Part shown: positions 14,615 through 23,389 of the stretch, in pieces
How the letters are laid out: each line of letters begins with the position of its first letter
Numbering within the stretch: the stretch's first letter is position 1
Source: a virus
Direction: 5' to 3' (one strand)
Virus record (IMG/VR): IMGVR_UViG_3300021373_002893
Span: 1 to 25,332 of that record
Length of the DNA stretch: 25,332 nucleotides
The notes under the pieces: generated by a model
What the model was told of the DNA's origin: nothing
The model's input: only the letters and a program-made list of their open reading frames with translations
Databases searched by the model: none
Program-made: the position numbers and the translations under genes

Positions 14615-17600
14615 ATGGCAAAGAAAAAGATAGAAAATTATGTGTTTAGACCAGGATTGGGTTTAGATGACAATGCATATCCAAATGCTTGGAGTTTAAT
14701 CAACCAAAACTACAATTTTATAAAAAAGGAAGTTGCGGCATGGATACAAGCTCAAGTAAATAACGGCAACACAGATTTTTTATTCAATAGAGCAAAATGT
14801 ATTAGAGACTTAGGATACATTACAGACGCTACACAATACGATATGGCGTTTGGCACAAACTATAATGCAGTGTTCCAAGGAACAATGGAGCAGTATTCTA
14901 TTGATATCAGCAACACTGTTGTCAATACTCTAGTAAATGCTAAAGCAAGATTCGCAGATCTTAGTGGCGTCAAAGCTGATGCAACAGCAGTAGCAAGATT
15001 AAATGCGGCATGGGACGAAGTAATCGACATAGCACAGAATGGTTATTTAAGTGCTGACACAGTTACTTGGGCAGAACCAAGTAGTGTTAATGCAGATAAC
15101 GCCGCGGCAAAAGATCAATTAAATGCTAACCTAAATTTTATTGTTAATGATGTAAGTGCTTATGTAAATGTAAATTATCCTACACTAGGTTACGATCAAG
15201 ATTTATTTGAAAACGATATCAAAATTTTAACAATGGCGGCTACATACGACATACTGTATGGCGGTAACGCGGCAAGTTGGGACGCGGCAAAAGGTATGGT
15301 AACATATAGTGAAATTGGTAAAGAAGAATACCAAACAGCTATGCTTGCGGCAGTTGCACATTTCAAAACAATTGGTTTAGCAGTTATTCAAGGAACAACA
15401 GTTACAGCACAAACAGGTAACAACGTTTCTCAAAACACTTCAGGTGGAGCGGCAATAGGTGATATAAACAATATTAATTGGAATGCTTTAATTGATTACA
15501 CAACAAATGAAATTACTACAGCAGGTTCAATTGATTTAGTTACAAGAACAGCACCTAGTATTGGTTGGGTAAGTGCAAGTTTAACAACTGCTTACAATGC
15601 TATTGACTCAAACCAAACTACTATAATTGCAGATGTTACTCCAGAAGCGGCTTATTCTTACAACCAAGAAAAGTGTGAACGTGATACAGGATTTAATTTA
15701 ACAGCATGGTTACATGACTTACGCTATAATGGTAATGAAGAAACATACAGAATTGCAAGCACATACTGGGAAGGTAGCGTAGCTCAAGTTGATGGCGACA
15801 GACTTCCAGAAATACGTGCAAAAGAATTTACAAGAGATTTAATCAACAATAATATTTTAACAAATACTGCACAAAGCACACCTTATCAAACAGAAATAGC
15901 TCAAGTTGTTGACACAAGTAAAACAGCTGAGGGTGCAGGTGCTACAAGAATTAGCACACTATCAGGAATAGTTATTAGTACAATCCAAACAGGACTAAGT
16001 GCATTACCTACATTAGAAAATAAAGGATTAGGTCATGTAAGATTTGAAGGCAATTATGATCTAAGTGATATACTTTTAATTACAAACAGTACACGTAATG
16101 AAATAGTTTATAATTTTAGTGATCCGGCTAGAGGCGGTACTCTTGCACTTAAGACAGATGATATTCCAAGAGACAGTAGTGGTTATACATTAAAATATGA
16201 CTTTACATCTGCTAACAGAGACGCAGATGACGACTTTAAAAAATATTTACAAATGACCGATGGTGTTGTTACACTTAACTTCAAATTTAACACTTCAGCA
16301 CATGAAGAAACAGATGATGTACAAATTTATGTAGAAACACCAGAGATAAGAACTAGACCATATGACTTTGGTACAGACGCTATCGAACGTATGCGTATGG
16401 CTCCACCATTAAGTATGCTTGACGCTGACTTTGAGTATGGACTACAGCCTACGAAGTGGTCAGCAATAGGAACACAAAGAGGTTATCCTTCAATATATGA
16501 GATACCAGGTACAGATACAGAAGTTGCAACAGTGGCGACAGATGCTTCATCAGGTACACAAGGAATTGGTGCTTCATTAATTACTGTAACAACTCAAGGC
16601 TCACATGGATTTATTCCTGGCACGCCAATTACAATTAAAGCATTAGAAGATAGTGTTACTGGTGCAAGTAGAGCTGAAGGTAGTTTTGTAATTACAACTG
16701 TTCCTACTAACAATACATTTACATATTACGCTAAAGCAAAAGTTGGTACAGTTGATGGACAAATATTGTCAACTACATACACACAATTACGTAAAGGTGA
16801 TTTTTACACAGGTGCGGCAGTTGGACTACCAGATGTTACTGTTGTAAGTAACGGTACTGCTGGTAACATGACATTATCATTAGCGGCACAAACAGGTGAA
16901 AACAGATTAGCATTTACAGGAGATGTTCCAGAAGTTGGTGCTCCGGTTGTTTACACAGATATTCCAACAGGTGCACAGATTACTGGTGTATCGAGTACAC
17001 CTACTGGTAACGCATTAGTGCCAGTGACTACTGCTAATATTGGCATAGGTGACACAACTTTTGACGTTGCAGACACAACAGGAATTGTTGTTGGACTAGC
17101 GGCAGATAATGGTACAGGCGATGGTATTTTCGTAACAGATGTTACAGGACAAACAGTTACAATGAGTGGCGAGTTTACAGCGGCACTTACACAAAGTCAG
17201 CAAACATACACAGCAGTAAGCGGTACAACTACATCTGCGGCAGGTATTAATGCTGAATTTACGGTTAGTAAAGCATCAACAACTTATTCAGTAGACACTA
17301 TATCACAAGCAGGTAGTGGATACGCTGTAGGTGATCAAATACTTGTAGCAGGTAATTTAGTAGGAGGTACTACTACAGCAAATGATGCAACTATTACAGT
17401 TTCAACAGTAGATGGTAGCGGCGGTATTACAGGAGTAACTATTGCAGGTACTGCTCTAGATGGTGCTATAACATATAATAATCCTACAACTACATATCAA
17501 AACGACGGTGGTAGCACACTTCCGCAAATAGATATTACATATTCAGATGGTGCATATGATGGCGTAACTTTAACAAGTCCAAATAACAGTACAGGATACA

Positions 17601-20600
17601 AAGTTGGCGATAGAATTAGAATTTTAGGTAGCCAAGTATTGCCAGGTACAGGACAAGACGGTAATCAAAGTGCAGGCGGAAACGACTTTATATTTAAAGT
17701 AACAAGTGTAGACGGCACAGGAAATATTACAGGTACAAGTGTTGATACAGCTGACTGGTCAATTGGTGTACCGCCAGCAGATGACAGAACATACAACTTT
17801 AACAGCAGTGAATTAAGTTACACTGGTGGTTCAGGTTCAGGCTTTGAATTTAGTGTTACTGCATCAAGCGGTAACTACTCTGTCAACATAGCGGCGGCTG
17901 GTACAGGTTATACAACAGCAGACACAATCACTTGTTCAGGTGCTGATATGGGCGGTACTGCTCCGACAAACAACTTAGTTTTAAGAATTAACGATGTAGG
18001 CGCAAGTGGTGAAGTAATAGGATTTAGATTAGAAGGTCCTGACGTATCTTCAACTGCTACAGCGGCTGACAGTGGTTCGTTTGTAGGTAAGAGCGGTAGT
18101 GACTTAGTAGGTTCTGGTGCTACATTTAACATACAAAATGATGGCGCGGCATACACAGTAGCGGCGATTGCAACTGCTGGTACAGATTATCACTTAGGAC
18201 AAGAATTTTTAATTGAAGGAAGCCAATTAGGAGGATCTACTCCAGCAAATGATTTAACACTAACTGTAACTACAGTTGGCAACTTAGGTGAAGTACAAGC
18301 AGTAAGTGTGTCAGGTACACCAAGCACATTAGCAAGTGTGTTTACTGGCATAGCAGGTACAAACGTTGCAAATAATGGTGCAGGTGCATCATTGAATGTA
18401 ACAAGAAGCGGATCAAGTTATTCAACTGTAACTATAGACACAGGCGGAACAAATTATAGAGTAGGTAACAAAATTACTATACTAGGTACTGCATTAGGTG
18501 GAGCAACACCAGCAAATGATGCTGTTGTTACTGTAACAGGTGCAAGCACAGGTGCAATTACTACTGCAACTGTAACTGGTACAAGTATTGCAGGTGATAG
18601 TTTATCACTGGTTAACTCCGTTACTATGTCTGAATTTACAACTGCTCCTATTACAGCAGGAGAAATAGTTCCTTTTGAAGCGTTAGCAACATTAGAAGCA
18701 ACTTTCCCTAACCCACACGGAATTGTACCAGGTGCAACATTTATTACAACAGTAAGTTCAGATGATGGAGATGTAGGCGGTTCAAACAATCATGCTTTAG
18801 CATCAGGTGCGTTTATTGCTACGCAAGTTCCTACAAAAAATACATTAAGATTTCCAGCAAGAGCTCCAGGAGCAATTACTACAACAGGTAACGATAGTAT
18901 ACTTGCAAACATTTACTTACGTCCAGATTCATTCTTTATACATAGACCATACGATGGCGGTGTTCAGTTAGGAACAGGCGGTCCACAACACGGATCACAA
19001 GCAATACGTCAAAGTAAAAAGTATATTAGATATCAGTCAGGTAAAGGTATCATGTATACAACGGGTGCGTTATTTGCTCCAAGTTATGATATAGCAAGTG
19101 CAACTTCAAATGGTACTGAAGTAGGTAGTACAATTACTGTTACTTGTGATGACAATGATCACGGTATGCAAGTTGGCGGTAAAGTAAGATTAATTGGTGT
19201 TGAAACAGAAGGCTACAACGGTAACTATACTGTTACACAGGTAGTAAATGAAAGAACATTCCAAGTATTAGGTACTAGACGTTTAGGAAGTATTACTGCA
19301 ACATTAGGTTTTGCGGCACAGGTTGCTGTAACAGGATGGCATGGTGCAACTGTACGTTCGGGTATCTTTGATGACCAAAACGGAATTTATTGGGAGTACG
19401 ATGGCTCTAATATTACAGTAGCACAGCGTACAAGTACAAAACAGATTGCAGGTACTATTGCAGTAAGCCCAGACAGTAATTTAGTTACTGGTAATGGTAC
19501 AAAGTTTAGAGATCAATTAAAAGCAGGTGATAGAATTGTTATAAGAGGAATGACACACGTTGTTTCACATGTAACATCACAAACATCTATGTCAGTCACA
19601 CCAGACTATAGAGGTGTAAATGAAGTTTATGCCGCAAAAGTATGTTTGGTTACAGACAAAAAAGTTAAACAAGATGAATTCAACTTAGATAGATTAGACG
19701 GTACAGGACCAAGTGGATATAACATTGATATTGCATACATGCAGATGATTGGTATACAGTACAGTTGGTATGGTGCTGGTTTTATTGATTGGATGCTACG
19801 TGGTAGTGACGGTAACTTTGTGTTTGCACATAGAATGCGTAACTCAAACGTTAACACAGAAGCATTTATGAGATCAGGTAACTTGCCTGTACGTTATGAA
19901 GTAACTAACGAAGGACCAGGTGCAAAACTTTCTGCAAACATGTCAGATAATACTGCGTTTGTTCCATTAGATGATGCACGTTTCTTTCCAACAAGCGGAA
20001 CAGTTTATATTGACAACGAGCTAATAGCATTTAGTAGTGTTGATTATGCAAATAATAGACTAACAGGATTAACAAGAGCAGTAAGTATGTTTAACTTCCA
20101 AGCTGGTGCTCAAAGACAGTACACAGCAGGTCCTGCAACAACACATGATGTAAAAACAGGTGTAGTACTTGTAAGTAATACTATAACACCACTTATATCA
20201 CACTGGGGTTCAGCGTTTATTACAGATGGTAATTTTGATGAAGATAGAGGTTACATTTTCTCTTACACAGAAACAGGACTTAATATTAGTACAACAAGAC
20301 AAACAGCATTCTTGCTACGTCTAGCACCTAGTGTTAGTAATGCTATTGTTGGAGACTTAGGTGATAGAGAACTACTAAACAGAGCTCAGTTGCTTATGCA
20401 GTCTATGGAGATTACATCAGACGGTGAAGATGGCAGTGCAAATAAAATTTTAGGTGGTATAGTTGTTGAAGGTATTCTAAATCCACAAAACTATCCATTG
20501 AATCCAGCAGACGTTGGTTGGCAGGGATTGTCAGGACTAGCACAAGGTGGACAGCCTAGTTTTGCTCAAGTTGCTTCAGGTGGTTCTGTTGTATGGAACA

Positions 20601-21382
20601 GTGGTGACACAAGTACAACTGCTACAGCAACAATTATTCCAAGAACACAAGTAAACGCACAGATGAACACATTCCAGGCTAATAGACGTAGAAACTATGC
20701 GTACTTCTATCCTAGCTTCTTAGATAAAAACTTAGAAGTTGGTAGTGAAGTTGACGATTCAAAATTCTCAAGCGGAACTACAATTACACAGATTACAAAC
20801 TACAACAGTTATGTATTTGTAAGATTTAGTTCTACTTCTACAAGTAACTTAGCAGATAACCAAAACGTAACATTTGCTTTTGGTGGCGACAGTGAAAACA
20901 GAAACTTTGCATTGTTTACACAAGCAAGTTGGGAAGCGGCAGGAGCAAAAGCAGGTACAGAGCTAGATACTCCACCAACTGACCAAGGCGATATTTCATT
21001 CCCTTCAGGTACATATGTATCAGCAGTTGAAGGACCACTAACATTTGGTGATCCAGATGTTCCAGGCGAATTTGTAATTTACTATAAAGTATCATTCAAT
21101 AATGCGGCAACAGGTACTGTACAACCAGGAGATGCTTTTAACTTTATCTTTAGACAACCTCCGTATGCACAGCCAGGTGAAACAGTATTTTCATTTATTG
21201 CTACACCGGGTGAACGTTCAAATCTAGATTTGGCAACATTGAAAGAACTTACAAATACTACACTAGGTGGTAGAGGTACTTTCCCTAATGGACCAGATGT
21301 CCTAGCAGTAAACGTTTATAAAACGTCAGGTGCGGCAGTTAACGCTAATATTATTATTAAGTGGGGTGAAGCTCAGGCATAA
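14615..21382 (+). CDS. Giant virion protein (2255 residues), probable long tail fibre or baseplate-attached adhesin
   Basis: The largest gene here. The N-terminal 400 residues are helical and carry related 'C.RD.G(Y/F)...A...D...GTN' modules at about residues 63-90 and 352-377, with a weaker third near 199-228. Such modules are a feature of very large tail proteins in marine T4-like phages. Residues about 880-1326 hold five degenerate repeats ('Y.V......G..Y..GD.I.I.G...GG.TPANDL...V'). The rest is Thr/Ser/Gly-rich beta structure with no catalytic motif. The C-terminus, LGGRGTFPNGPDVLAVNVYK followed by a WGEAQA end, looks like the tip region of cyanophage fibre proteins. There is no frameshift or stop in 6.8 kb. 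It probably reaches from the baseplate to the host receptor. Confidence 0.8.
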   Translation: MAKKKIENYVFRPGLGLDDNAYPNAWSLINQNYNFIKKEVAAWIQAQVNNGNTDFLFNRAKCIRDLGYITDATQYDMAFGTNYNAVFQGTMEQYSIDISNTVVNTLVNAKARFADLSGVKADATAVARLNAAWDEVIDIAQNGYLSADTVTWAEPSSVNADNAAAKDQLNANLNFIVNDVSAYVNVNYPTLGYDQDLFENDIKILTMAATYDILYGGNAASWDAAKGMVTYSEIGKEEYQTAMLAAVAHFKTIGLAVIQGTTVTAQTGNNVSQNTSGGAAIGDINNINWNALIDYTTNEITTAGSIDLVTRTAPSIGWVSASLTTAYNAIDSNQTTIIADVTPEAAYSYNQEKCERDTGFNLTAWLHDLRYNGNEETYRIASTYWEGSVAQVDGDRLPEIRAKEFTRDLINNNILTNTAQSTPYQTEIAQVVDTSKTAEGAGATRISTLSGIVISTIQTGLSALPTLENKGLGHVRFEGNYDLSDILLITNSTRNEIVYNFSDPARGGTLALKTDDIPRDSSGYTLKYDFTSANRDADDDFKKYLQMTDGVVTLNFKFNTSAHEETDDVQIYVETPEIRTRPYDFGTDAIERMRMAPPLSMLDADFEYGLQPTKWSAIGTQRGYPSIYEIPGTDTEVATVATDASSGTQGIGASLITVTTQGSHGFIPGTPITIKALEDSVTGASRAEGSFVITTVPTNNTFTYYAKAKVGTVDGQILSTTYTQLRKGDFYTGAAVGLPDVTVVSNGTAGNMTLSLAAQTGENRLAFTGDVPEVGAPVVYTDIPTGAQITGVSSTPTGNALVPVTTANIGIGDTTFDVADTTGIVVGLAADNGTGDGIFVTDVTGQTVTMSGEFTAALTQSQQTYTAVSGTTTSAAGINAEFTVSKASTTYSVDTISQAGSGYAVGDQILVAGNLVGGTTTANDATITVSTVDGSGGITGVTIAGTALDGAITYNNPTTTYQNDGGSTLPQIDITYSDGAYDGVTLTSPNNSTGYKVGDRIRILGSQVLPGTGQDGNQSAGGNDFIFKVTSVDGTGNITGTSVDTADWSIGVPPADDRTYNFNSSELSYTGGSGSGFEFSVTASSGNYSVNIAAAGTGYTTADTITCSGADMGGTAPTNNLVLRINDVGASGEVIGFRLEGPDVSSTATAADSGSFVGKSGSDLVGSGATFNIQNDGAAYTVAAIATAGTDYHLGQEFLIEGSQLGGSTPANDLTLTVTTVGNLGEVQAVSVSGTPSTLASVFTGIAGTNVANNGAGASLNVTRSGSSYSTVTIDTGGTNYRVGNKITILGTALGGATPANDAVVTVTGASTGAITTATVTGTSIAGDSLSLVNSVTMSEFTTAPITAGEIVPFEALATLEATFPNPHGIVPGATFITTVSSDDGDVGGSNNHALASGAFIATQVPTKNTLRFPARAPGAITTTGNDSILANIYLRPDSFFIHRPYDGGVQLGTGGPQHGSQAIRQSKKYIRYQSGKGIMYTTGALFAPSYDIASATSNGTEVGSTITVTCDDNDHGMQVGGKVRLIGVETEGYNGNYTVTQVVNERTFQVLGTRRLGSITATLGFAAQVAVTGWHGATVRSGIFDDQNGIYWEYDGSNITVAQRTSTKQIAGTIAVSPDSNLVTGNGTKFRDQLKAGDRIVIRGMTHVVSHVTSQTSMSVTPDYRGVNEVYAAKVCLVTDKKVKQDEFNLDRLDGTGPSGYNIDIAYMQMIGIQYSWYGAGFIDWMLRGSDGNFVFAHRMRNSNVNTEAFMRSGNLPVRYEVTNEGPGAKLSANMSDNTAFVPLDDARFFPTSGTVYIDNELIAFSSVDYANNRLTGLTRAVSMFNFQAGAQRQYTAGPATTHDVKTGVVLVSNTITPLISHWGSAFITDGNFDEDRGYIFSYTETGLNISTTRQTAFLLRLAPSVSNAIVGDLGDRELLNRAQLLMQSMEITSDGEDGSANKILGGIVVEGILNPQNYPLNPADVGWQGLSGLAQGGQPSFAQVASGGSVVWNSGDTSTTATATIIPRTQVNAQMNTFQANRRRNYAYFYPSFLDKNLEVGSEVDDSKFSSGTTITQITNYNSYVFVRFSSTSTSNLADNQNVTFAFGGDSENRNFALFTQASWEAAGAKAGTELDTPPTDQGDISFPSGTYVSAVEGPLTFGDPDVPGEFVIYYKVSFNNAATGTVQPGDAFNFIFRQPPYAQPGETVFSFIATPGERSNLDLATLKELTNTTLGGRGTFPNGPDVLAVNVYKTSGAAVNANIIIKWGEAQA
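17255..18590 (+). repeat. Five tandem degenerate domain repeats in the giant tail protein
   Basis: Repeats start near 17255, 17525, 17840, 18117 and 18378, corresponding to residues about 881, 971, 1076, 1168 and 1255. Each has a Ser/Gly-Tyr strand, a 'G(T/S).Y..G(D/N)' turn, an 'I.G...GG..PANDL' element (longer and altered in the second copy) and a closing 'G.I..V...G' strand. Spacing varies from about 87 to 105 residues. The third and fourth copies keep the Gly-Gly-x-x-Pro element best. Confidence 0.7.
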
Positions 21383-21393
21383 GGTTGTGTTTA

Positions 21394-21726
21394 ATGTCTT
21401 CTCTTTACAAATCTATTCAAAGACTCAGAAATACTTGGTATAAGACTACTGTTTATAAAGAAAGATATGCACAGTATGGTCATACTTGGTCTAAGTATCA
21501 CCAATTATATCTTGACGACAAAACATATAAATATGTTAAGTCATTGATTTTAAAAGAAAAAATACTAGAAAAATCTATAAAAGAAAACCAAGATCATTTA
21601 CAATTACAAGTAAACGATTTTTTAAATACTAATCCTCAGATGTTTGATTTTGGGGGTCTTGTTTGGGCAATGTTTGACTATCTTCAACAGTTTGACCATC
21701 TTCAACAGTCTGACTATCACCTCTAA
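21394..21726 (+). CDS. Small protein of unknown function
   Basis: I start this 110-residue protein at ATG 21394, nine bases after an AAGG (21381-21384); a TTG at 21385 is also in frame. It is rich in Lys, Tyr and Gln, with a probable long helix KYVKSLILKEKILEKSIKEN. The C-terminus reads FDYLQQFDHLQQSDYHL, a six-residue repeat encoded by an 18-base DNA repeat. The final 98 bases overlap the minus-strand cupin gene tail to tail. No family is recognised. The good ribosome-binding site and the position directly after the giant tail gene suggest it is real, perhaps a chaperone or a small virion part; that role is a guess. Confidence 0.5.
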   Translation: MSSLYKSIQRLRNTWYKTTVYKERYAQYGHTWSKYHQLYLDDKTYKYVKSLILKEKILEKSIKENQDHLQLQVNDFLNTNPQMFDFGGLVWAMFDYLQQFDHLQQSDYHL

Positions 21727-22069
21727 CAATTCTATAATTGTCTTCTACACTGTCAGCAGTGCTTACTTCTGTAACACTACTACCTGCTTCCATTGCGATT
21801 AATTGATGTGGCTGTAATGGAGGATTATGCCATGTATCGCCTTCTTTTAGTTCTTTCTCATGAAGTGTAGCATCTTTTGTATCAATCCATTTAAGTAAAA
21901 AACGTCCGTTATTTACAAACCATGTTTCGTCTTTTTCTTTGTGAAAGTGTAGGCTAAATTTACTTCCTACTTTTTCAAAAACCATTATTTTGCCACAGTA
22001 CTTGTCGTTAGTTGCCCAAATTAATTCAAAGCCCCAACCTTTATCGATTTTACCTTTTAATTGTGTCAT
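21629..22069 (-). CDS. Cupin, mannose-6-phosphate-isomerase-like
   Basis: The 146-residue protein begins like the cupin half of type II phosphomannose isomerases: GKIDKGWGFELIWATNDKY, then SLHFHKEKDETWFV. The metal ligands H41, H43, E48 and H88 (QPHQL) are all present. Such stand-alone cupins bind a divalent metal and commonly act on, or sense, sugar phosphates; some are isomerases or epimerases. After residue about 115 the protein turns into a hydrophilic tail with DSQTVEDGQTVEDSQT, a six-residue repeat encoded by the 18-base DNA repeat that it shares, on the other strand, with the small upstream gene. It is last in the minus-strand sugar operon and overlaps the oxygenase gene by four bases (ATGA). 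Confidence 0.75.
   Translation of the reverse strand: MTQLKGKIDKGWGFELIWATNDKYCGKIMVFEKVGSKFSLHFHKEKDETWFVNNGRFLLKWIDTKDATLHEKELKEGDTWHNPPLQPHQLIAMEAGSSVTEVSTADSVEDNYRIVRGDSQTVEDGQTVEDSQTLPKQDPQNQTSED
21673..21720. repeat. 18-bp tandem repeat, about 2.7 copies, coding on both strands
   Basis: Two near-identical 18-base units (21673-21690 and 21691-21708, one base different) are followed by a partial third. It lies in the tail-to-tail overlap of two genes. Because 18 is a multiple of three, it gives six-residue repeats in both: FDYLQQ/FDHLQQ on the plus strand and DGQTVE/DSQTVE on the minus strand. Confidence 0.8.
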
Positions 22070-22572
22070 TGTTCTTTCCTAAAAAATAATGAGATACTAA
22101 ATCTCCATTTGTTAACTATTGGTGCTCTAATACTATGTGGTATTTCACCATCAAACCAAATAGCTCTATTAGGTTTAGGTGTACAAGCAAATTCAATTTC
22201 TTTTCCGTTTTCTTTGTCAAAAAATAGGGTCTCTCCTCCCCATTCTTGATTCCATGTTTCGTTAAGATATAATAAAAATACATTTGTATCTTTATGTGTA
22301 TGACTGTAATGCACACTGCCTATATTGTCACAATTAACTATTGCAAAGTCAAAAAGTGTCGGCTTTATAAATTTTTTATATCTGTCATGTGTTAAGTGTT
22401 GTAGTATTTTAAGTTCGTTTAATGCTTCTAAATCTAGTCTACTATGTAGATAAACTTCATCAGTAGTACGTCTATCACGCCATCCAAATTTAAATGGTGT
22501 CTGCTCCATGACAGCAACCTGAGCATGTTCAAAACTATTGAAATCTAATACATTATCAAACACTTGTATCAT
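22066..22572 (-). CDS. 2OG-Fe(II) oxygenase, prolyl-hydroxylase-like
   Basis: The 168-residue protein has H93-x-D95 within SHTHKDTNVFLLYLNETW, then WGGETLFF, distal H146 in IPHSIRAP and R157 in KWRFSISLFF. This is a complete iron triad with the 2-oxoglutarate arginine, in the small size class common in marine phages. The WGGETLFF element is characteristic of the prolyl-4-hydroxylase-like group that includes the oxygenase at 1338-2090, but the two are clearly different genes. It lies between the HldD-like epimerase (17-base overlap) and the cupin (four-base overlap), which suggests it oxidises a sugar or nucleotide-sugar intermediate; that is inference. Confidence 0.85.
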   Translation of the reverse strand: MIQVFDNVLDFNSFEHAQVAVMEQTPFKFGWRDRRTTDEVYLHSRLDLEALNELKILQHLTHDRYKKFIKPTLFDFAIVNCDNIGSVHYSHTHKDTNVFLLYLNETWNQEWGGETLFFDKENGKEIEFACTPKPNRAIWFDGEIPHSIRAPIVNKWRFSISLFFRKEQ

Positions 22573-23389
22573 TTAAATATTCCTCTACTGACCAAAACTT
22601 AGGTAATTCTATATGCTCTTTTATTTTTGTCATATCAGCTTCTGTAAACACTTGGTATTGTGGACGTAGTGTTATTGGCATAGGTTCGTGTATAACTCTT
22701 GCGTTATATTTTTTAGCAACAACTTGTGCAGTATCTTCAAGATTAACTGCTTTACCTGTACCACAATTAAATATTCCACTTACATCTTTTTCCATCATTG
22801 CTTCGTGTATTTTACAAACATCATATACACAAATTAAATCTCTATTGAAACAATCACTATCTTCAAACACTATAATACATCCATTACGTGTTGCTTGATC
22901 CTGCCATTTACTAATCATACTCATTTGATGTTGTTTATGTCCTTCACCCGGACCATATACATTTGTGTATCTAAATCCTTGAATTATTGTTTGAAAATTT
23001 TCTACTCCAACATCTCTAATACTTTTATCAATTAAATATTTGCTCCAAGCATAAGGTGTTTGAGGCAGGCATTTTGAGTCTTCTCTAAAGCCGTCCATAC
23101 CAGGACCATAAACTGCACTACTACTTGCATATTGTAAATTTACACCATATTGATCGCAAACTTGTATTAATCTACTTGTAAATTCAAAATTTTGTGCCCA
23201 AACTTTGTCTACATCTTTTTCTGTTGTATCACTTATAGCACCTAGATGAATTACCCAATCATATCTAGTTACATCAGGTATTATATTAGGTACCCAATCA
23301 AAACCGTCAACTTTATGTCCTTTACCTAAAAAATAATGGACTATATTTTGTCCTATAAATCCTCTATGACCCGTTACTAGTATCTTCAT
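22556..23389 (-). CDS. hldD: HldD-like ADP-glyceromanno-heptose 6-epimerase (extended SDR)
   Basis: The 277-residue protein has the nucleotide-binding motif G7-x2-G10-x2-G13 (TGHRGFIGQN), then HLGAISDTTEKD at 48-59, YASSSAVYGP at 87-96, the catalytic Y113-x3-K117 pair in YAWSK, and GFRYTNVYGPGEGHK at 138-152. FEDSDCFNRDLICVYDV and FNCGTGKAVNLED complete the series. This order and wording, notably the SDTTE element and the EGHK substrate loop, follow bacterial HldD (about 310 residues) more closely than UDP-glucose epimerases. HldD inverts C6 of ADP-D-glycero-D-manno-heptose to the L-glycero form using bound NADP. It overlaps the HldE-like gene by 26 bases, strengthening the assignment. An epimerase acting on a related sugar nucleotide is still possible. 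Confidence 0.8.
   Translation of the reverse strand: MKILVTGHRGFIGQNIVHYFLGKGHKVDGFDWVPNIIPDVTRYDWVIHLGAISDTTEKDVDKVWAQNFEFTSRLIQVCDQYGVNLQYASSSAVYGPGMDGFREDSKCLPQTPYAWSKYLIDKSIRDVGVENFQTIIQGFRYTNVYGPGEGHKQHQMSMISKWQDQATRNGCIIVFEDSDCFNRDLICVYDVCKIHEAMMEKDVSGIFNCGTGKAVNLEDTAQVVAKKYNARVIHEPMPITLRPQYQVFTEADMTKIKEHIELPKFWSVEEYLNDTSV

Noticed and set aside
18454-18789. 111-codon minus-strand open frame inside the giant tail gene
   Set aside because: Low-complexity Val/Ala/Pro translation antisense to the repeat block.
14615-21382. Diversity-generating retroelement acting on the tail gene
   Set aside because: No reverse transcriptase and no template/variable repeat pair was seen in the window.
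21383-21393. tRNA gene, terminator or attachment site after the giant tail gene
   Set aside because: Only 11 bases lie between the genes, with no cloverleaf or hairpin.
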